From: an uncultured Paracoccaceae bacterium
Lineage (GTDB): Bacteria > Pseudomonadota > Alphaproteobacteria > Rhodobacterales > Rhodobacteraceae
Direction: 5' to 3'
Length of the DNA stretch: 64,000 nt
Assembly: GCA_947494445.1 (NCBI GenBank)
Contig: CANLVD010000011.1
Location: 1 to 64,000 of the forward strand
In this document: one piece after another, positions 17,463-25,672 of the stretch
Numbering within the stretch: position 1 is the first letter of the stretch
Layout of the letters: each line of letters begins with the position of its first letter
The notes under the pieces: model-generated
What the model saw: the letters and a program-made list of their open reading frames with translations, nothing else
What the model was told of the DNA's origin: nothing
The model's database searches: none
Translations under genes and position numbers: made by a program

Positions 17463-17497
17463 TGGAACGTTCCACAAATTCCTACTGGAACGTTCCA
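17463..17497. promoter_or_regulatory. Two tandem LacI-type operators
   Basis: Two identical perfect palindromes TGGAACGTTCCA, at 17463-17474 and 17486-17497, have their centres 23 bp apart, about two helical turns. A 12-bp palindrome with a central CG is the usual form of LacI/GalR operators. They lie 38-72 bp upstream of the first operon gene and flank or overlap the likely promoter. The LacI gene at 4858-5865 is the obvious candidate repressor. Confidence 0.72.
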
Positions 17498-17507
17498 AAC
17501 ACTGCAA
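17479..17507 (-). promoter_or_regulatory. Candidate promoter of the LacI-type operon
   Basis: Read on the minus strand, TTGCAG (17502-17507) and TAGGAA (17479-17484) are separated by 17 bp, the optimal spacing for a sigma-70 promoter, though each element matches the consensus only partly. The second TGGAACGTTCCA palindrome fills the spacer and the first lies just downstream, so repressor binding would block polymerase. Confidence 0.4.
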
Positions 17508-17558
17508 GCGATTCCTTTTCTCTGTGCAGAATCGGCGCAAAAACCTGAGAATTTTGAG

Positions 17559-17945
17559 CTACGGACTCTCGTAGATTTCTATTGGCAGACCGTCGGGATC
17601 CGCAAAAAAAGTAAACCTGGACCCCGTATTTTCGTCGCATCGCACGGGTTCAACCTCGACACCTTTGGACACCAGTTCCCGAACAACTTCACCCAGATCA
17701 GCAACTGCAAAGGCGAGGTGTCGCAAGCCACTGGCTTCCGGCCGCGTTGGTCGCTTGGGAGGGTCGGGAAAGCTGAAAATTTCCAACTGACCCCCGCCTG
17801 GGATCTTCAGATCAAGCTTCCATGACTGGCGCTCGGACCTGTAGGTCTCAAGGAGTACATCAAGGCCCAGCGTCTCTGTATAGAAGCGCTTGGACACCTC
17901 ATAATCACTGACAATGATCGCTATGTGATGAAAAGCAAATTCCAT
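17559..17945 (-). CDS. VOC-family (glyoxalase-like) metalloprotein
   Basis: A 128-residue vicinal-oxygen-chelate protein with two beta-alpha-beta-beta-beta modules. The four expected metal ligands can be seen: His in FHHIAIIV, Glu in QLEIFSF, His in LRHLAFAV and Glu in PIEIYES. The length and pattern fit the SMU/GloA2-like subgroup. The ATG giving MEFAFHHIA is chosen because the fold starts there; an in-frame ATG 12 codons earlier adds a non-homologous stretch. It precedes the CoA-transferase operon on the same strand, but the operators and promoter lie between, so it is probably a separate transcript. Its substrate is unknown. Confidence 0.8.
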   Translation of the reverse strand: MEFAFHHIAIIVSDYEVSKRFYTETLGLDVLLETYRSERQSWKLDLKIPGGGQLEIFSFPDPPKRPTRPEASGLRHLAFAVADLGEVVRELVSKGVEVEPVRCDENTGSRFTFFADPDGLPIEIYESP

Positions 17946-18132
17946 GCCGCACGGTATAGCGCAGCGTGGTTCCATGTCCATCAGCCGCTGCGGATGCCTT
18001 AGGTTGAAACACGTCCAAACTGCTTTGGCACGCCGGCGCGACAGTTAGGACCATTGGAGAACTCAGCCCGTTCGCCATCCGACTATATTTTCGACTTGGT
18101 TGCGATTGTTGTCTTTTTTGCAGATAGTGGGC

Positions 18133-18163
18133 AGCCTGAGGTAAATGTTGCTTCAGGCTTTTT
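18133..18163 (+). terminator. Orphan intrinsic terminator-like hairpin
   Basis: AGCCTGA (18133-18139) pairs with TCAGGCT (18153-18159) and is followed by TTTTT, the form of an intrinsic terminator on the plus strand. No plus-strand gene lies upstream, so it either ends an unrecognised small RNA or blocks antisense reading into ugpB. Confidence 0.45.
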
Positions 18164-18216
18164 ATCGAGTTCCGATTTGAGACGCCCCTGATGAGCGCGT
18201 GATTGTCTTGAATAAA

Positions 18217-18234
18217 ACGTCACAACTCTGACGT
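18217..18234. promoter_or_regulatory. Inverted repeat ACGTCA-N6-TGACGT upstream of ugpB
   Basis: A perfect 6+6 bp dyad with a 6-nt spacer, about 130 bp before the ugpB start. Its symmetry suggests a dimeric regulator site. It does not resemble the classical Pho box (repeated CTGTCAT), which I do not see here, so the regulator is unknown. Confidence 0.35.
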
Positions 18235-18361
18235 CGGTTGAGTATAGGTTCAGATGAGTCCACCCCGGCAACCAGCATCGCCGGGACAGAGGCAATTCTT
18301 CACCTGAACGGGCAGCAACGCCCGTCAACAACAACACCCGTAACGGGAGTATGGGAGAAAT

Positions 18362-19675
18362 ATGATGAAATCACTTTTTGCAGGCCTTGCACTGACCAGC
18401 ACGGTTCTCACGCCAATCGCAGCTTCGGCACAGACAGAAGTACAGTTCTGGCACGCGTTTACCGGGCGTCTGGGGGAACTGGTGGCAGCGCAGGTCGACA
18501 CATTCAATGCCAGTCAGAGCGAATACACAGTCGTGCAAAGCCACAAGGGCAACTATTCCGAAACACTCAACGCCGGTATCGCGGCATTTCGGGCCGGGGA
18601 ACAGCCGCATATCCTGATGGTGTTTGAAGTTGGCACGGCCACGATGATGTCAGCAAAAGGTGCCACCAAGCCGGTGTTCGAAGTGATGGCCGAAAGTGGC
18701 GCGACCTTCGATCCCGATGCCTATATCGGTTCCGTAAAGGGATATTACACGACCACAGACGGTGACATGCTGTCACTGCCGTTCAACTCGTCCACACCGG
18801 TTCTCTGGGTCAATCGCGATGCGATGTCCGCTGCGGGTGTCGACCCTGACACCGATCTTTCCACATGGCAGAATGTTGGTGCTGTGCTTGATCAACTCAA
18901 GGCAGGCGGCGAGGAGTGCCCGCTTGTGACAGCATGGCAAAGCTGGATCCATCTTGAGAACCTTTCGGCCTATCACGATGTGCCATTTGCATCTCAGGAC
19001 AACGGGTTTGCAGGCCTTGATACCGAGTTGATGCTGAACGGCGAGGGACAGGTCGCGCATCTGACGGCGATGGGCGAATGGGCACAGGATGGCAAGTTCA
19101 TCTACACCGGGCGCCGTAACGAGGGTGGTGCAAACTTCCGTGCTGGCGAATGCGCGCTCTTCACCGAAAGCTCTGCCGGATATGCAGGGATCAAGGCCGA
19201 AGCAGAGTTCGACTTTGATGTGCGTCCCCTTCCCTACTGGGATGGTGTCGGCAATGCGCCACAGAACACCATCATCGGCGGAGCCTCGCTTTGGGTTCTC
19301 GAAGGCCACGATGCAGCCGAGTACAAGGGCGTTGGAGAGTTTCTTGCCTATCTGTCCTCAACCGACGTACAGGCGCAGTGGCATCAGGACACCGGCTATC
19401 TGCCCATCACGAGTGCAGCCGGTGATGCAACGCGGGACGCTGGATTCTATGAAGCCAACCCCGGGACAGACGTTGCTGTGATCCAGATGACGGCAAAACA
19501 GCCAACCGCGAATTCGAAAGGCCTGCGTCTCGGGTCTTTTGACCAGATACGCGGCATCATCGACGAAGAGCTGGAAGCAATCTGGGCCGGTGACAAATCC
19601 GCTCAGGAAGCAATGGACAGCGCCAAGGAACGCGGGGACGCGCTTCTGCGCCGGTTCGAAAGCGCCAATCGCTAA
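18362..19675 (+). CDS. ugpB: sn-glycerol-3-phosphate ABC transporter substrate-binding protein
   Basis: A 437-residue periplasmic protein with a signal peptide ending at AASAQ (about residue 24). It follows E. coli UgpB closely along its length as I recall it: QFWHAFTGRLGELV, HKGNYSETLNAGIAAFRAGE, FEVGTATMMSAKGA, LPFNSSTPVLWVN, APQNTIIGGASLWVL, WHQDTGYLPIT, KGLRLGSFDQIRGIIDEELE and the C-terminal RRFESANR. UgpB captures glycerol-3-phosphate or glycerophosphodiesters such as glycerophosphocholine. It is the first gene of ugpBAEC. A GGGAG site precedes a double ATG. Strong hairpins separate it from ugpA. Confidence 0.95.
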   Translation: MMKSLFAGLALTSTVLTPIAASAQTEVQFWHAFTGRLGELVAAQVDTFNASQSEYTVVQSHKGNYSETLNAGIAAFRAGEQPHILMVFEVGTATMMSAKGATKPVFEVMAESGATFDPDAYIGSVKGYYTTTDGDMLSLPFNSSTPVLWVNRDAMSAAGVDPDTDLSTWQNVGAVLDQLKAGGEECPLVTAWQSWIHLENLSAYHDVPFASQDNGFAGLDTELMLNGEGQVAHLTAMGEWAQDGKFIYTGRRNEGGANFRAGECALFTESSAGYAGIKAEAEFDFDVRPLPYWDGVGNAPQNTIIGGASLWVLEGHDAAEYKGVGEFLAYLSSTDVQAQWHQDTGYLPITSAAGDATRDAGFYEANPGTDVAVIQMTAKQPTANSKGLRLGSFDQIRGIIDEELEAIWAGDKSAQEAMDSAKERGDALLRRFESANR

Positions 19676-19681
19676 CTCCGT

Positions 19682-19717
19682 CGCGCGCGCTCCTTAAACG
19701 GGGCGCGCGCGTCTTTT
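19682..19717 (+). terminator. Strong hairpin with T run after ugpB
   Basis: A 12-bp stem (CGCGCGCGCTCC / GGGGCGCGCGCG, one G-U pair) with a 6-nt loop is followed by TCTTTT. It begins seven bases after the ugpB stop. It has the full form of an intrinsic terminator, so ugpAEC either depend on partial read-through or have their own promoter in the remaining 200 bp. Confidence 0.7.
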
Positions 19718-19768
19718 GGGTGCGGAGCAGTTGGACCAGTGATGTCGCCTTTGACCAGTTGGATCGAA

Positions 19769-19799
19769 CCCTTTGCCCCGATGTTGATCGGGGAAAGGG
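19769..19799 (+). repeat. Second intercistronic hairpin between ugpB and ugpA
   Basis: CCCTTT-g-CCCCGAT pairs with ATCGGGG-AAAGGG around a GTTG loop: 13 bp with one bulged base. No T run follows. It may act as an RNA-stability element or as a processing site ahead of ugpA. Confidence 0.55.
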
Positions 19800-19919
19800 C
19801 CACTGACAATGGATTGCCAGCAAAGCGGTGGAAACTGATCCGTCTCGCCCACAAAATGATTGCTCATTCGGGTTGCAAACGCATGCCATCCTTCAGATTT
19901 CTAGTCGCGTAAGGGCCAT

Positions 19920-20801
19920 ATGGAAAAGCGGGTTACATTCAAAGGCTGGAAGCTGCCCTTGCTGCTGATTGCGCCGCAGGTGATCATTTCAGCAGTCTTT
20001 TTCTTCTATCCTGCCGGTCAGGCGATCTGGCAATCCTTATTCATTCCCGACCCGTTCGGCCTCTCGTCACGCTTCGTCGGTCTTGGAAACTTCGAATTTC
20101 TGCTCAGCGATCCGTTCTACCGCGCATCCTTTCTGACAACGGCTGTGTTTTCCCTGCTGGTGACGCTCTGCTCGATGATCCCGGCACTGTTTCTGGCCGT
20201 GATTGCGGATCGTCTCATCAAAGGCTCCGGCGTCTATCGGACCATGCTCATCTGGCCTTACGCAGTTGCTCCGGCGGTGGCCGGAGTGCTGTGGCTGTTC
20301 ATGTTCAACACGCGGGTGGGCGTGGTGTCGTGGTATCTCGGTCAGCTCGGCTATGACTGGAACCATGTGCTCAATGGTGGTGAGGCGATGGGCCTTGTGG
20401 TTGTGGCATCGGCCTGGGGCCGGATCAGCTACAACTTCCTGTTCTTCTTTGCCGCCCTGCAGGCGGTCCCACGTTCGGTGATCGAGGCCGCAGCAATTGA
20501 TGGCGCCCGGTTCTGGCGTCGGTTTTTCACCATCGTTCTGCCCTTGTTATCGCCAACCACCTTCTTTTTGCTGGTTGTGAACATCGTCTACGCCTTTTTC
20601 GAAACCTTCGGCGTCATTCATACAATCACCGCAGGCGGGCCGCAGCAAAGCACAACCATTCTTGTCTACAAGGTATTCTCCGACGGGTTTGTGGGGCAGG
20701 ATCTTGGCTCGTCCTCGGCACAATCGGTAATCCTGCTGGTTGTGGTCGGCATCCTCACGGTGATCCAGTTCAAATATCTTGAAAAACGGGTGCACTACTG
20801 A
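19920..20801 (+). CDS. ugpA: Glycerol-3-phosphate ABC transporter permease
   Basis: A 293-residue inner-membrane permease, close in length to E. coli UgpA (295). It opens [19 protein letters not shown], shows [20 protein letters not shown] after the first helix, and has the EAA loop [19 protein letters not shown] in the second half. Six transmembrane helices are expected. It pairs with UgpE and overlaps its start by one base. It starts 244 bp after ugpB, with an AAGGG ribosome site close to the ATG. Confidence 0.93.
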   Translation: MEKRVTFKGWKLPLLLIAPQVIISAVFFFYPAGQAIWQSLFIPDPFGLSSRFVGLGNFEFLLSDPFYRASFLTTAVFSLLVTLCSMIPALFLAVIADRLIKGSGVYRTMLIWPYAVAPAVAGVLWLFMFNTRVGVVSWYLGQLGYDWNHVLNGGEAMGLVVVASAWGRISYNFLFFFAALQAVPRSVIEAAAIDGARFWRRFFTIVLPLLSPTTFFLLVVNIVYAFFETFGVIHTITAGGPQQSTTILVYKVFSDGFVGQDLGSSSAQSVILLVVVGILTVIQFKYLEKRVHY

Positions 20802-21658
20802 TGGCGCGCGAAATCCACGGTATGGTCGAAAAGCGGGGCGCAGGCCTTTGGCTGACCCATGTGTTCATGATCCTGGGCGTTCTGGTGATCTTCTTCCCGA
20901 TCTGGCTCGCCTTTGTGGCCTCAACCGTCACGCAACCTGAAATCGTTCGCCCACCGATGCCGATCTGGCCGGGCGATCAGTTTCTGGAGAACTATTCCGC
21001 AGCGCTCTTTGCAGGCGTCAATGTTCCCGTGGCGACAATGCTGTTCAACAGTTTGGTGATGGCCGTGGGCATTGCAGTCGGAAAGATTTTCATCTCGCTT
21101 CTTTCTGCCTTTGCGATTGTCTATTTCAGGTTTCCGTTTCGCGGCACGTTCTTCTGGATGATCTTCCTTACACTCATGCTGCCGGTTGAGGTGCGCATTG
21201 TGCCCACCTTCGAAGTTGTTGCGGGCTTCGGGATGCTCAACAGTTATTCCGGCCTGATCCTGCCCCTGATAGCCTCGGCCACCGCAACCTTTTTGTTTCG
21301 CCAGTTTTTCCTCACCATCCCGGATGAGTTGGCCGAAGCAGCCCGGGTCGATGGTGCAAAGCCCATGCGGTTCTTCTTCGACATCGTGGTCCCGATCAGC
21401 CGCACGAATATTGCGGCACTTTTCGTGATTCTGTTCATTTACGGCTGGAACCAGTATCTCTGGCCGCTGCTCATCACCACTGATCCCGAAATGAACACCA
21501 TCGTCATGGGCATCAAGCAGATGTTCCCGTCCGGCGATGATGTGGCGGACTGGCCGGTCATCATGGCAACCTCGATCCTTGCGATGATCCCTCCGGTGAT
21601 TGTGGTGATTTCCATGCAGCGGCTGTTCATCCGTGGCCTTGTAGACAGCGAGAAATAG
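20801..21658 (+). CDS. ugpE: Glycerol-3-phosphate ABC transporter permease
   Basis: A 285-residue permease of six helices. The first is at about residues 15-37 ([19 protein letters not shown]). The EAA motif [19 protein letters not shown] is followed by [17 protein letters not shown], then [10 protein letters not shown] and the C-terminal [12 protein letters not shown], all as in UgpE. The start codon shares one base with the ugpA stop. It completes the channel served by UgpB and UgpC. Confidence 0.93.
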   Translation: MAREIHGMVEKRGAGLWLTHVFMILGVLVIFFPIWLAFVASTVTQPEIVRPPMPIWPGDQFLENYSAALFAGVNVPVATMLFNSLVMAVGIAVGKIFISLLSAFAIVYFRFPFRGTFFWMIFLTLMLPVEVRIVPTFEVVAGFGMLNSYSGLILPLIASATATFLFRQFFLTIPDELAEAARVDGAKPMRFFFDIVVPISRTNIAALFVILFIYGWNQYLWPLLITTDPEMNTIVMGIKQMFPSGDDVADWPVIMATSILAMIPPVIVVISMQRLFIRGLVDSEK

Positions 21659-21661
21659 GAC

Positions 21662-22714
21662 ATGGCAACAGTATCCCTCAAAGACGTCAAAAAGAGCTTT
21701 GGTCCCACGGATGTGATCCACGGCATCAATGTCGAGATCGAAGATGGCGAGTTCATCGTGATCGTCGGACCATCGGGCTGTGGCAAGTCCACGCTGCTGA
21801 GGATGGTGGCAGGCCTTGAGACCGTGACCTCGGGCGAAGTTCTGATCGACGGTGATCTGGCAAACGACAAGGAACCCATGGATCGCAACATCGCTATGGT
21901 GTTCCAGAACTACGCGCTTTACCCCCATATGAGCGTTGGCCAGAACATGGGCTACGGCCTGAAGATCGCTGGTCTGGCCAAAGAAGAAATCAACAAAAAG
22001 GTCGCGGCCGCCGCCAAGCTTTTGCAGTTGGATAAGCTTCTTGACCGCAAGCCCCGGCAATTGTCCGGCGGCCAACGCCAGAGGGTTGCAATGGGGCGCG
22101 CGATTGTCCGCGAACCGGCTGTGTTCCTGTTTGACGAGCCATTGTCAAACCTTGACGCCAAGCTGCGCGTACAAATGAGACTTGAGGTAAAGCAGCTTCA
22201 ATCAGACCTTGGCATCACTGCGCTTTACGTGACCCATGATCAGGTCGAGGCGATGACCATGGCTGACCGCATGATCGTGATGAACGGTGGTGTGGCCGAG
22301 CAGATCGGCACACCTCTGGAAGTCTATGAAACACCCCGCACGTTGTTTGCCGCGCAATTCATCGGCAGCCCCGCAATGAACGTTCTGGATGCCGAACTGC
22401 GCGATGGCAAAGTGTATCTTGCCGGCGCGTACATAGCCCCCGCTGATGGCCCCGATGGCGCTGTCAAACTGGGCATTCGGCCCGAGCATATGGATTTGAG
22501 CGACGATGGCCCCATCAAGGTGGCCGTGCATCTGACCGAACCCCTAGGTGCCAACACGCTGCTGCATGGAAAGATCAAAGGCAGTTCCGAGCAGTTCACC
22601 ATCAGCCTGCCCGGTGTTCACCCGCTTGAAAAAGTTGGGGGAAACCTGAGCTTTGATGTCCAGAACGGACAGGCGCATGTGTTTGATCCCAAAACCGGTC
22701 TGCGTCTGACCTGA
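21662..22714 (+). CDS. ugpC: Glycerol-3-phosphate ABC transporter ATP-binding protein
   Basis: A 350-residue ATPase of the carbohydrate-uptake-1 family. Walker A is GPSGCGKST at about residues 36-44, the Q-loop MVFQNYALYPHMS, the signature [15 protein letters not shown], Walker [13 protein letters not shown] and the switch YVTHDQVEAM. The C-terminal TOBE domain contains LGIRPEHMDL. It begins three bases after ugpE, so it belongs to the ugp importer; two other ATPases of the same family in this window serve other importers. Confidence 0.93.
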   Translation: MATVSLKDVKKSFGPTDVIHGINVEIEDGEFIVIVGPSGCGKSTLLRMVAGLETVTSGEVLIDGDLANDKEPMDRNIAMVFQNYALYPHMSVGQNMGYGLKIAGLAKEEINKKVAAAAKLLQLDKLLDRKPRQLSGGQRQRVAMGRAIVREPAVFLFDEPLSNLDAKLRVQMRLEVKQLQSDLGITALYVTHDQVEAMTMADRMIVMNGGVAEQIGTPLEVYETPRTLFAAQFIGSPAMNVLDAELRDGKVYLAGAYIAPADGPDGAVKLGIRPEHMDLSDDGPIKVAVHLTEPLGANTLLHGKIKGSSEQFTISLPGVHPLEKVGGNLSFDVQNGQAHVFDPKTGLRLT

Positions 22715-22804
22715 TCTCCAACTTGAACGCAGGGCCTCAGGCGAAGGTGAACGGTGTCGGACCTCATCTTCGGTTGGGAATGGCCGCTTTGCCGCATCTT
22801 TAAG

Positions 22805-23803
22805 TCACCGAACCCGTTGGTTCTCGGCATCAAAGACAAAGGCCGAGCTGTCGTCGAAATCCAGCTCGATGGACTGGCCCACCTCTGTTGGATCCTGCCC
22901 GAACAGGCGCACAGTCAGAACCTCATTCTGATCAGATGCAACCAGCAGATTGGTGTCTCCTCCCAGACGCTCCACATGGGTCACTCTACCCCGGATCCGC
23001 CCCTGCTCCACCACTTCAAGCTGCTCTGGCCGAATGCCCAGAGTGCCGTTCTGAGGCAAGTCGATCTCGACTTTCTTGAGGAAATTCATCGAAGGCGAGC
23101 CAAGGAACCCGGCCACAAACTGGTTGGCGGGATTGTTGTAAAGCTCCATCGGGCTGCCGACCTGCTCGACCTTTCCATCCCTGAGCACGACGATCTTGTC
23201 AGCCAGTGTCATGGCCTCGGTCTGATCATGGGTCACATAGATCATCGATGCGCTCAACGTGCGGTGCAACTCGGCAATTTCAATGCGTGTGTTCATCCGC
23301 AAAGCCGCATCAAGGTTCGACAAAGGCTCGTCAAACAGGAACAGTTTCGGATCACGGACAATGGCCCGCCCGATCGCAACCCTTTGGCGCTGTCCGCCAG
23401 ACAGGTCAGAGGGGCGACGGTCAACATACGCATTGAGGTCAAGCATTTGCACGGCTTTATTCACCCGCTCGTCAATCACGGATTTAGGCTGCTTCTCCTG
23501 CTTCAGCCCAAGTGCCATGTTATCACGGACGCTCAGATGCGGATAAAGCGCATAGGACTGAAACACCATTGCGATGCCGCGTTTTGCCGGTGGAATGTTA
23601 TTCACAACATCACCGCCAATACTGACCGAGCCGCTGGTCGCGTCTTCCAGACCGGCAATGACGCGCAGAAGAGTGGATTTCCCGCAACCTGACGGGCCAA
23701 CGAAGACAACGAATTCTCCGTCTTCGACAGTCAGGTTGATGTCTTTCAACACTTCGACAGAGCCAAAAGACTTGCACACATTGGTCAGGGTCAAGGCTGT
23801 CAT
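22805..23803 (-). CDS. ABC transporter ATP-binding protein of the amino-sugar importer
   Basis: A 332-residue MsmK/UgpC-type ATPase with Walker [50 protein letters not shown] and [11 protein letters not shown] shorter C-terminal TOBE domain ([10 protein letters not shown]) ends in [10 protein letters not shown]. It is the last gene of the minus-strand operon led by the murQ-like gene, directly after the Gfo/Idh gene with no gap, and should power the permeases at 24823-26599. It converges on ugpC. Confidence 0.92.
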   Translation of the reverse strand: MTALTLTNVCKSFGSVEVLKDINLTVEDGEFVVFVGPSGCGKSTLLRVIAGLEDATSGSVSIGGDVVNNIPPAKRGIAMVFQSYALYPHLSVRDNMALGLKQEKQPKSVIDERVNKAVQMLDLNAYVDRRPSDLSGGQRQRVAIGRAIVRDPKLFLFDEPLSNLDAALRMNTRIEIAELHRTLSASMIYVTHDQTEAMTLADKIVVLRDGKVEQVGSPMELYNNPANQFVAGFLGSPSMNFLKKVEIDLPQNGTLGIRPEQLEVVEQGRIRGRVTHVERLGGDTNLLVASDQNEVLTVRLFGQDPTEVGQSIELDFDDSSAFVFDAENQRVR

Positions 23804-24826
23804 TTATCTCTCTCCAAGCTCAACGGGGTGGCCACTGCGGATGCTTTCATCGGCAGCCAGGCAGATCGCCAGGGACTGCACGGCGTCATCCATGTGCCGT
23901 GTCAGGTCGACATCATTCAAAATCGCATCGATCATGTAGGCTTGTTCTGCGTCACACAGCGCCTGGTGACCCGGTTCATCCGGCATCTCGATCACCTGAT
24001 CGCTGGTCTTGCGATGTACGAGGATCGAGCCGACCTTGGTGTGCCCGTCCACATCATCGGATGCACCCTTGTTGCCATCCGAGATCGACACTGCCCCATT
24101 GGGCGAGACGACATCTTTGACGAAAAAGGCGGTCTCGGACATCATCGGGCCCCAACCGGCCTCATACCAGCCAAGCGATCCATCTTCGAACCAGACCTGC
24201 AAATGGCCGTAGTTGTACATATCAGGCGCAATCTCATCTGACAGGCGCAGCCCCATGCCGCTGACGCGCATAGGTTTTGCGTCAGTGATCTGGCACATCA
24301 CATCGACGTAGTGCACACCACAATCAACAATCGGGGATGTGGTCTGCATCAGCGCCTTGTGGGTCTCCCAGGTCGGTCCATCGGATTGCTGGTTGAGGTT
24401 CATGCGAAACACGTAAGGACCGCCCAGCGCACGCGCCTCCTCGATCAGACGCATCCAGCTTGGATGGTGGCGCAGGATGTAACCCACAACCAGTTTGCGG
24501 CCCAACCGCGTGGCTGTTGCGACCACGCGGCGCGCATCGTCCAAGGTGGTTGCCAGCGGCTTTTCGATGAAAACATCTGCGCCCGCTTCCATCGCTGCCA
24601 CAGCGTAATCCGCGTGGCTGTCGGAATAGGTTGCTATGCAGACCAGATCGGGGTTTAGGGCGAGCCCTTCCTCAAAGGTCTTGAACCGGGGATAGCCCTG
24701 CAATTCGTCCGGCAGTGACACTTCGGAGCGATTGACCAGTCCGACGATCTCAGCCTGAGGATGGTTGTGGTACGCCAGCGCGTGACTGCGGCCCATATTG
24801 CCAAGCCCTGCAACAAGAACTCTCAT
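23804..24826 (-). CDS. Gfo/Idh/MocA-family oxidoreductase in the amino-sugar operon
   Basis: A 340-residue NAD(P)-dependent dehydrogenase. It begins VLVAGLGNMGRSHALAY (Rossmann GxGxxG), carries the catalytic lysine in IEKPLATTLDDA at about residues 92-103, and has SPIVDCGVHYVDVM, where the family Asp/His active-site pair falls. It overlaps the permease gene by four bases and lies next to the ATPase gene. Lying between ABC genes of an amino-sugar operon, it may oxidise or epimerise the imported sugar, or act as an NAD-dependent glycosidase as some relatives do. None of this is proven by the sequence. Confidence 0.87.
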   Translation of the reverse strand: MRVLVAGLGNMGRSHALAYHNHPQAEIVGLVNRSEVSLPDELQGYPRFKTFEEGLALNPDLVCIATYSDSHADYAVAAMEAGADVFIEKPLATTLDDARRVVATATRLGRKLVVGYILRHHPSWMRLIEEARALGGPYVFRMNLNQQSDGPTWETHKALMQTTSPIVDCGVHYVDVMCQITDAKPMRVSGMGLRLSDEIAPDMYNYGHLQVWFEDGSLGWYEAGWGPMMSETAFFVKDVVSPNGAVSISDGNKGASDDVDGHTKVGSILVHRKTSDQVIEMPDEPGHQALCDAEQAYMIDAILNDVDLTRHMDDAVQSLAICLAADESIRSGHPVELGER

Positions 24827-25662
24827 TTGACTGCTCCTGATGTGATGCCTCTGATCAGTTGGCGCGAGAAGATCACGTAAAGTGCCATGACAGGCAGGAT
24901 CGCGAGCGACAGTGCTGACAGGACAGCGTTCCAGTCCGTGACGAATTGCCCGATGAACACCTGAGAGCCAAGTGTCAGTGTTTTAACTTCTTCCGCAGGC
25001 GCAAGGATCAGCGGGAACCACAGATCGTTCCAGATCGGGATCATGTTGAAGACCGCAACCGTTGCCATGGCCGGGCGCACCAACGGCAGGACAAGGCGAA
25101 AGAAGATGCGGTATTCGGACAAGCCATCGATTCGGCCTGCGTTCTTCAGATCATCGCTGACCTGCCGCATAAACTCGGACAGGATGAAGACCGCCAGCGG
25201 CAGGCCTTGCGCAGTGTAGACCAAAATCAGCGCCCAGAGCGTGTTCACAAGGCCCGTCTGCACCATCATTTCAAGGATCGCGACGGTGCCGATGCGGATC
25301 GGGATCATGATGCCAAGCGCCAGGTAAAGCCCCATCATCAGATTGCCCTTGAACCGGTACTCCGCCAACGCAAAGGCAGCCATGGCACCGAAAAGCAGGA
25401 TGAAGAAAAGCGACCCTACGGTCACGATCATTGAGTTCTGGAAGTAGAGGAAGAAATCCCCCTGCTTCAAAACGGTCTCATACCCGATCAAGGAAAAGCT
25501 GTCGGCATTGGGCATCGCAAGAGGCTCGCGAAAGATCGCCTTGCGGGTCTTGAAGCTGTTGATGACAATCACAAAGACCGGGAAAAGTGCGATCAACGTG
25601 TACAGGATCAGCACCCCATGTGCGGCAAAAGTGTTGAAGCGGTTGTGACGTGCAGTGTTCAT
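24823..25662 (-). CDS. ABC transporter permease (MalG type), amino-sugar operon
   Basis: A 279-residue permease with six helices. The first is LILYTLIALFPVFVIVINSF; the EAA loop is LKNAGRIDGLSEYRIFFRL, where the usual Glu-Ala-Ala has become KNAG. It ends RQLIRGITSGAVK, as expected for the MalG side. The ATG at 25662 has an excellent GAGGAGG site six bases upstream and is preferred to one 16 codons earlier that would overlap the upstream permease gene. Confidence 0.9.
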   Translation of the reverse strand: MNTARHNRFNTFAAHGVLILYTLIALFPVFVIVINSFKTRKAIFREPLAMPNADSFSLIGYETVLKQGDFFLYFQNSMIVTVGSLFFILLFGAMAAFALAEYRFKGNLMMGLYLALGIMIPIRIGTVAILEMMVQTGLVNTLWALILVYTAQGLPLAVFILSEFMRQVSDDLKNAGRIDGLSEYRIFFRLVLPLVRPAMATVAVFNMIPIWNDLWFPLILAPAEEVKTLTLGSQVFIGQFVTDWNAVLSALSLAILPVMALYVIFSRQLIRGITSGAVK

Positions 25663-25672
25663 GTCATCCTCC

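Larger units (their letters stand above)
17946..18361. other. Gene-free region between divergent transcripts
   Basis: This 416-bp stretch separates the VOC gene (minus) from ugpB (plus). An 84-codon minus-strand reading frame at 18083-18337 has no recognisable motif and is not called. The region holds a terminator-like hairpin (18133-18163) and a short dyad (18217-18234). The last bases, GGGAGAAAT before the ATG pair at 18362, supply the ugpB ribosome site. Confidence 0.6.

Noticed and set aside
18190-18240. Possible Pho box upstream of ugpB
   Set aside because: No tandem CTGTCAT-like 11-mers can be seen, although ugp operons are often phosphate-controlled.
18083-18337. 84-codon minus-strand frame in the gap before ugpB
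   Set aside because: No ribosome site, motif or homology that I recognise, and it runs through a terminator-like hairpin and a dyad.
19672-19854. 60-codon minus-strand frame in the ugpB-ugpA gap
   Set aside because: It overlaps both intercistronic hairpins; the apparent protein is explained by their inverted repeats.
20921-22075. 384-codon minus-strand reading frame opposite ugpE and ugpC
   Set aside because: It is antisense to two certain genes, is rich in His, Asp, Arg and Gln without any domain, and arises from the high GC content.
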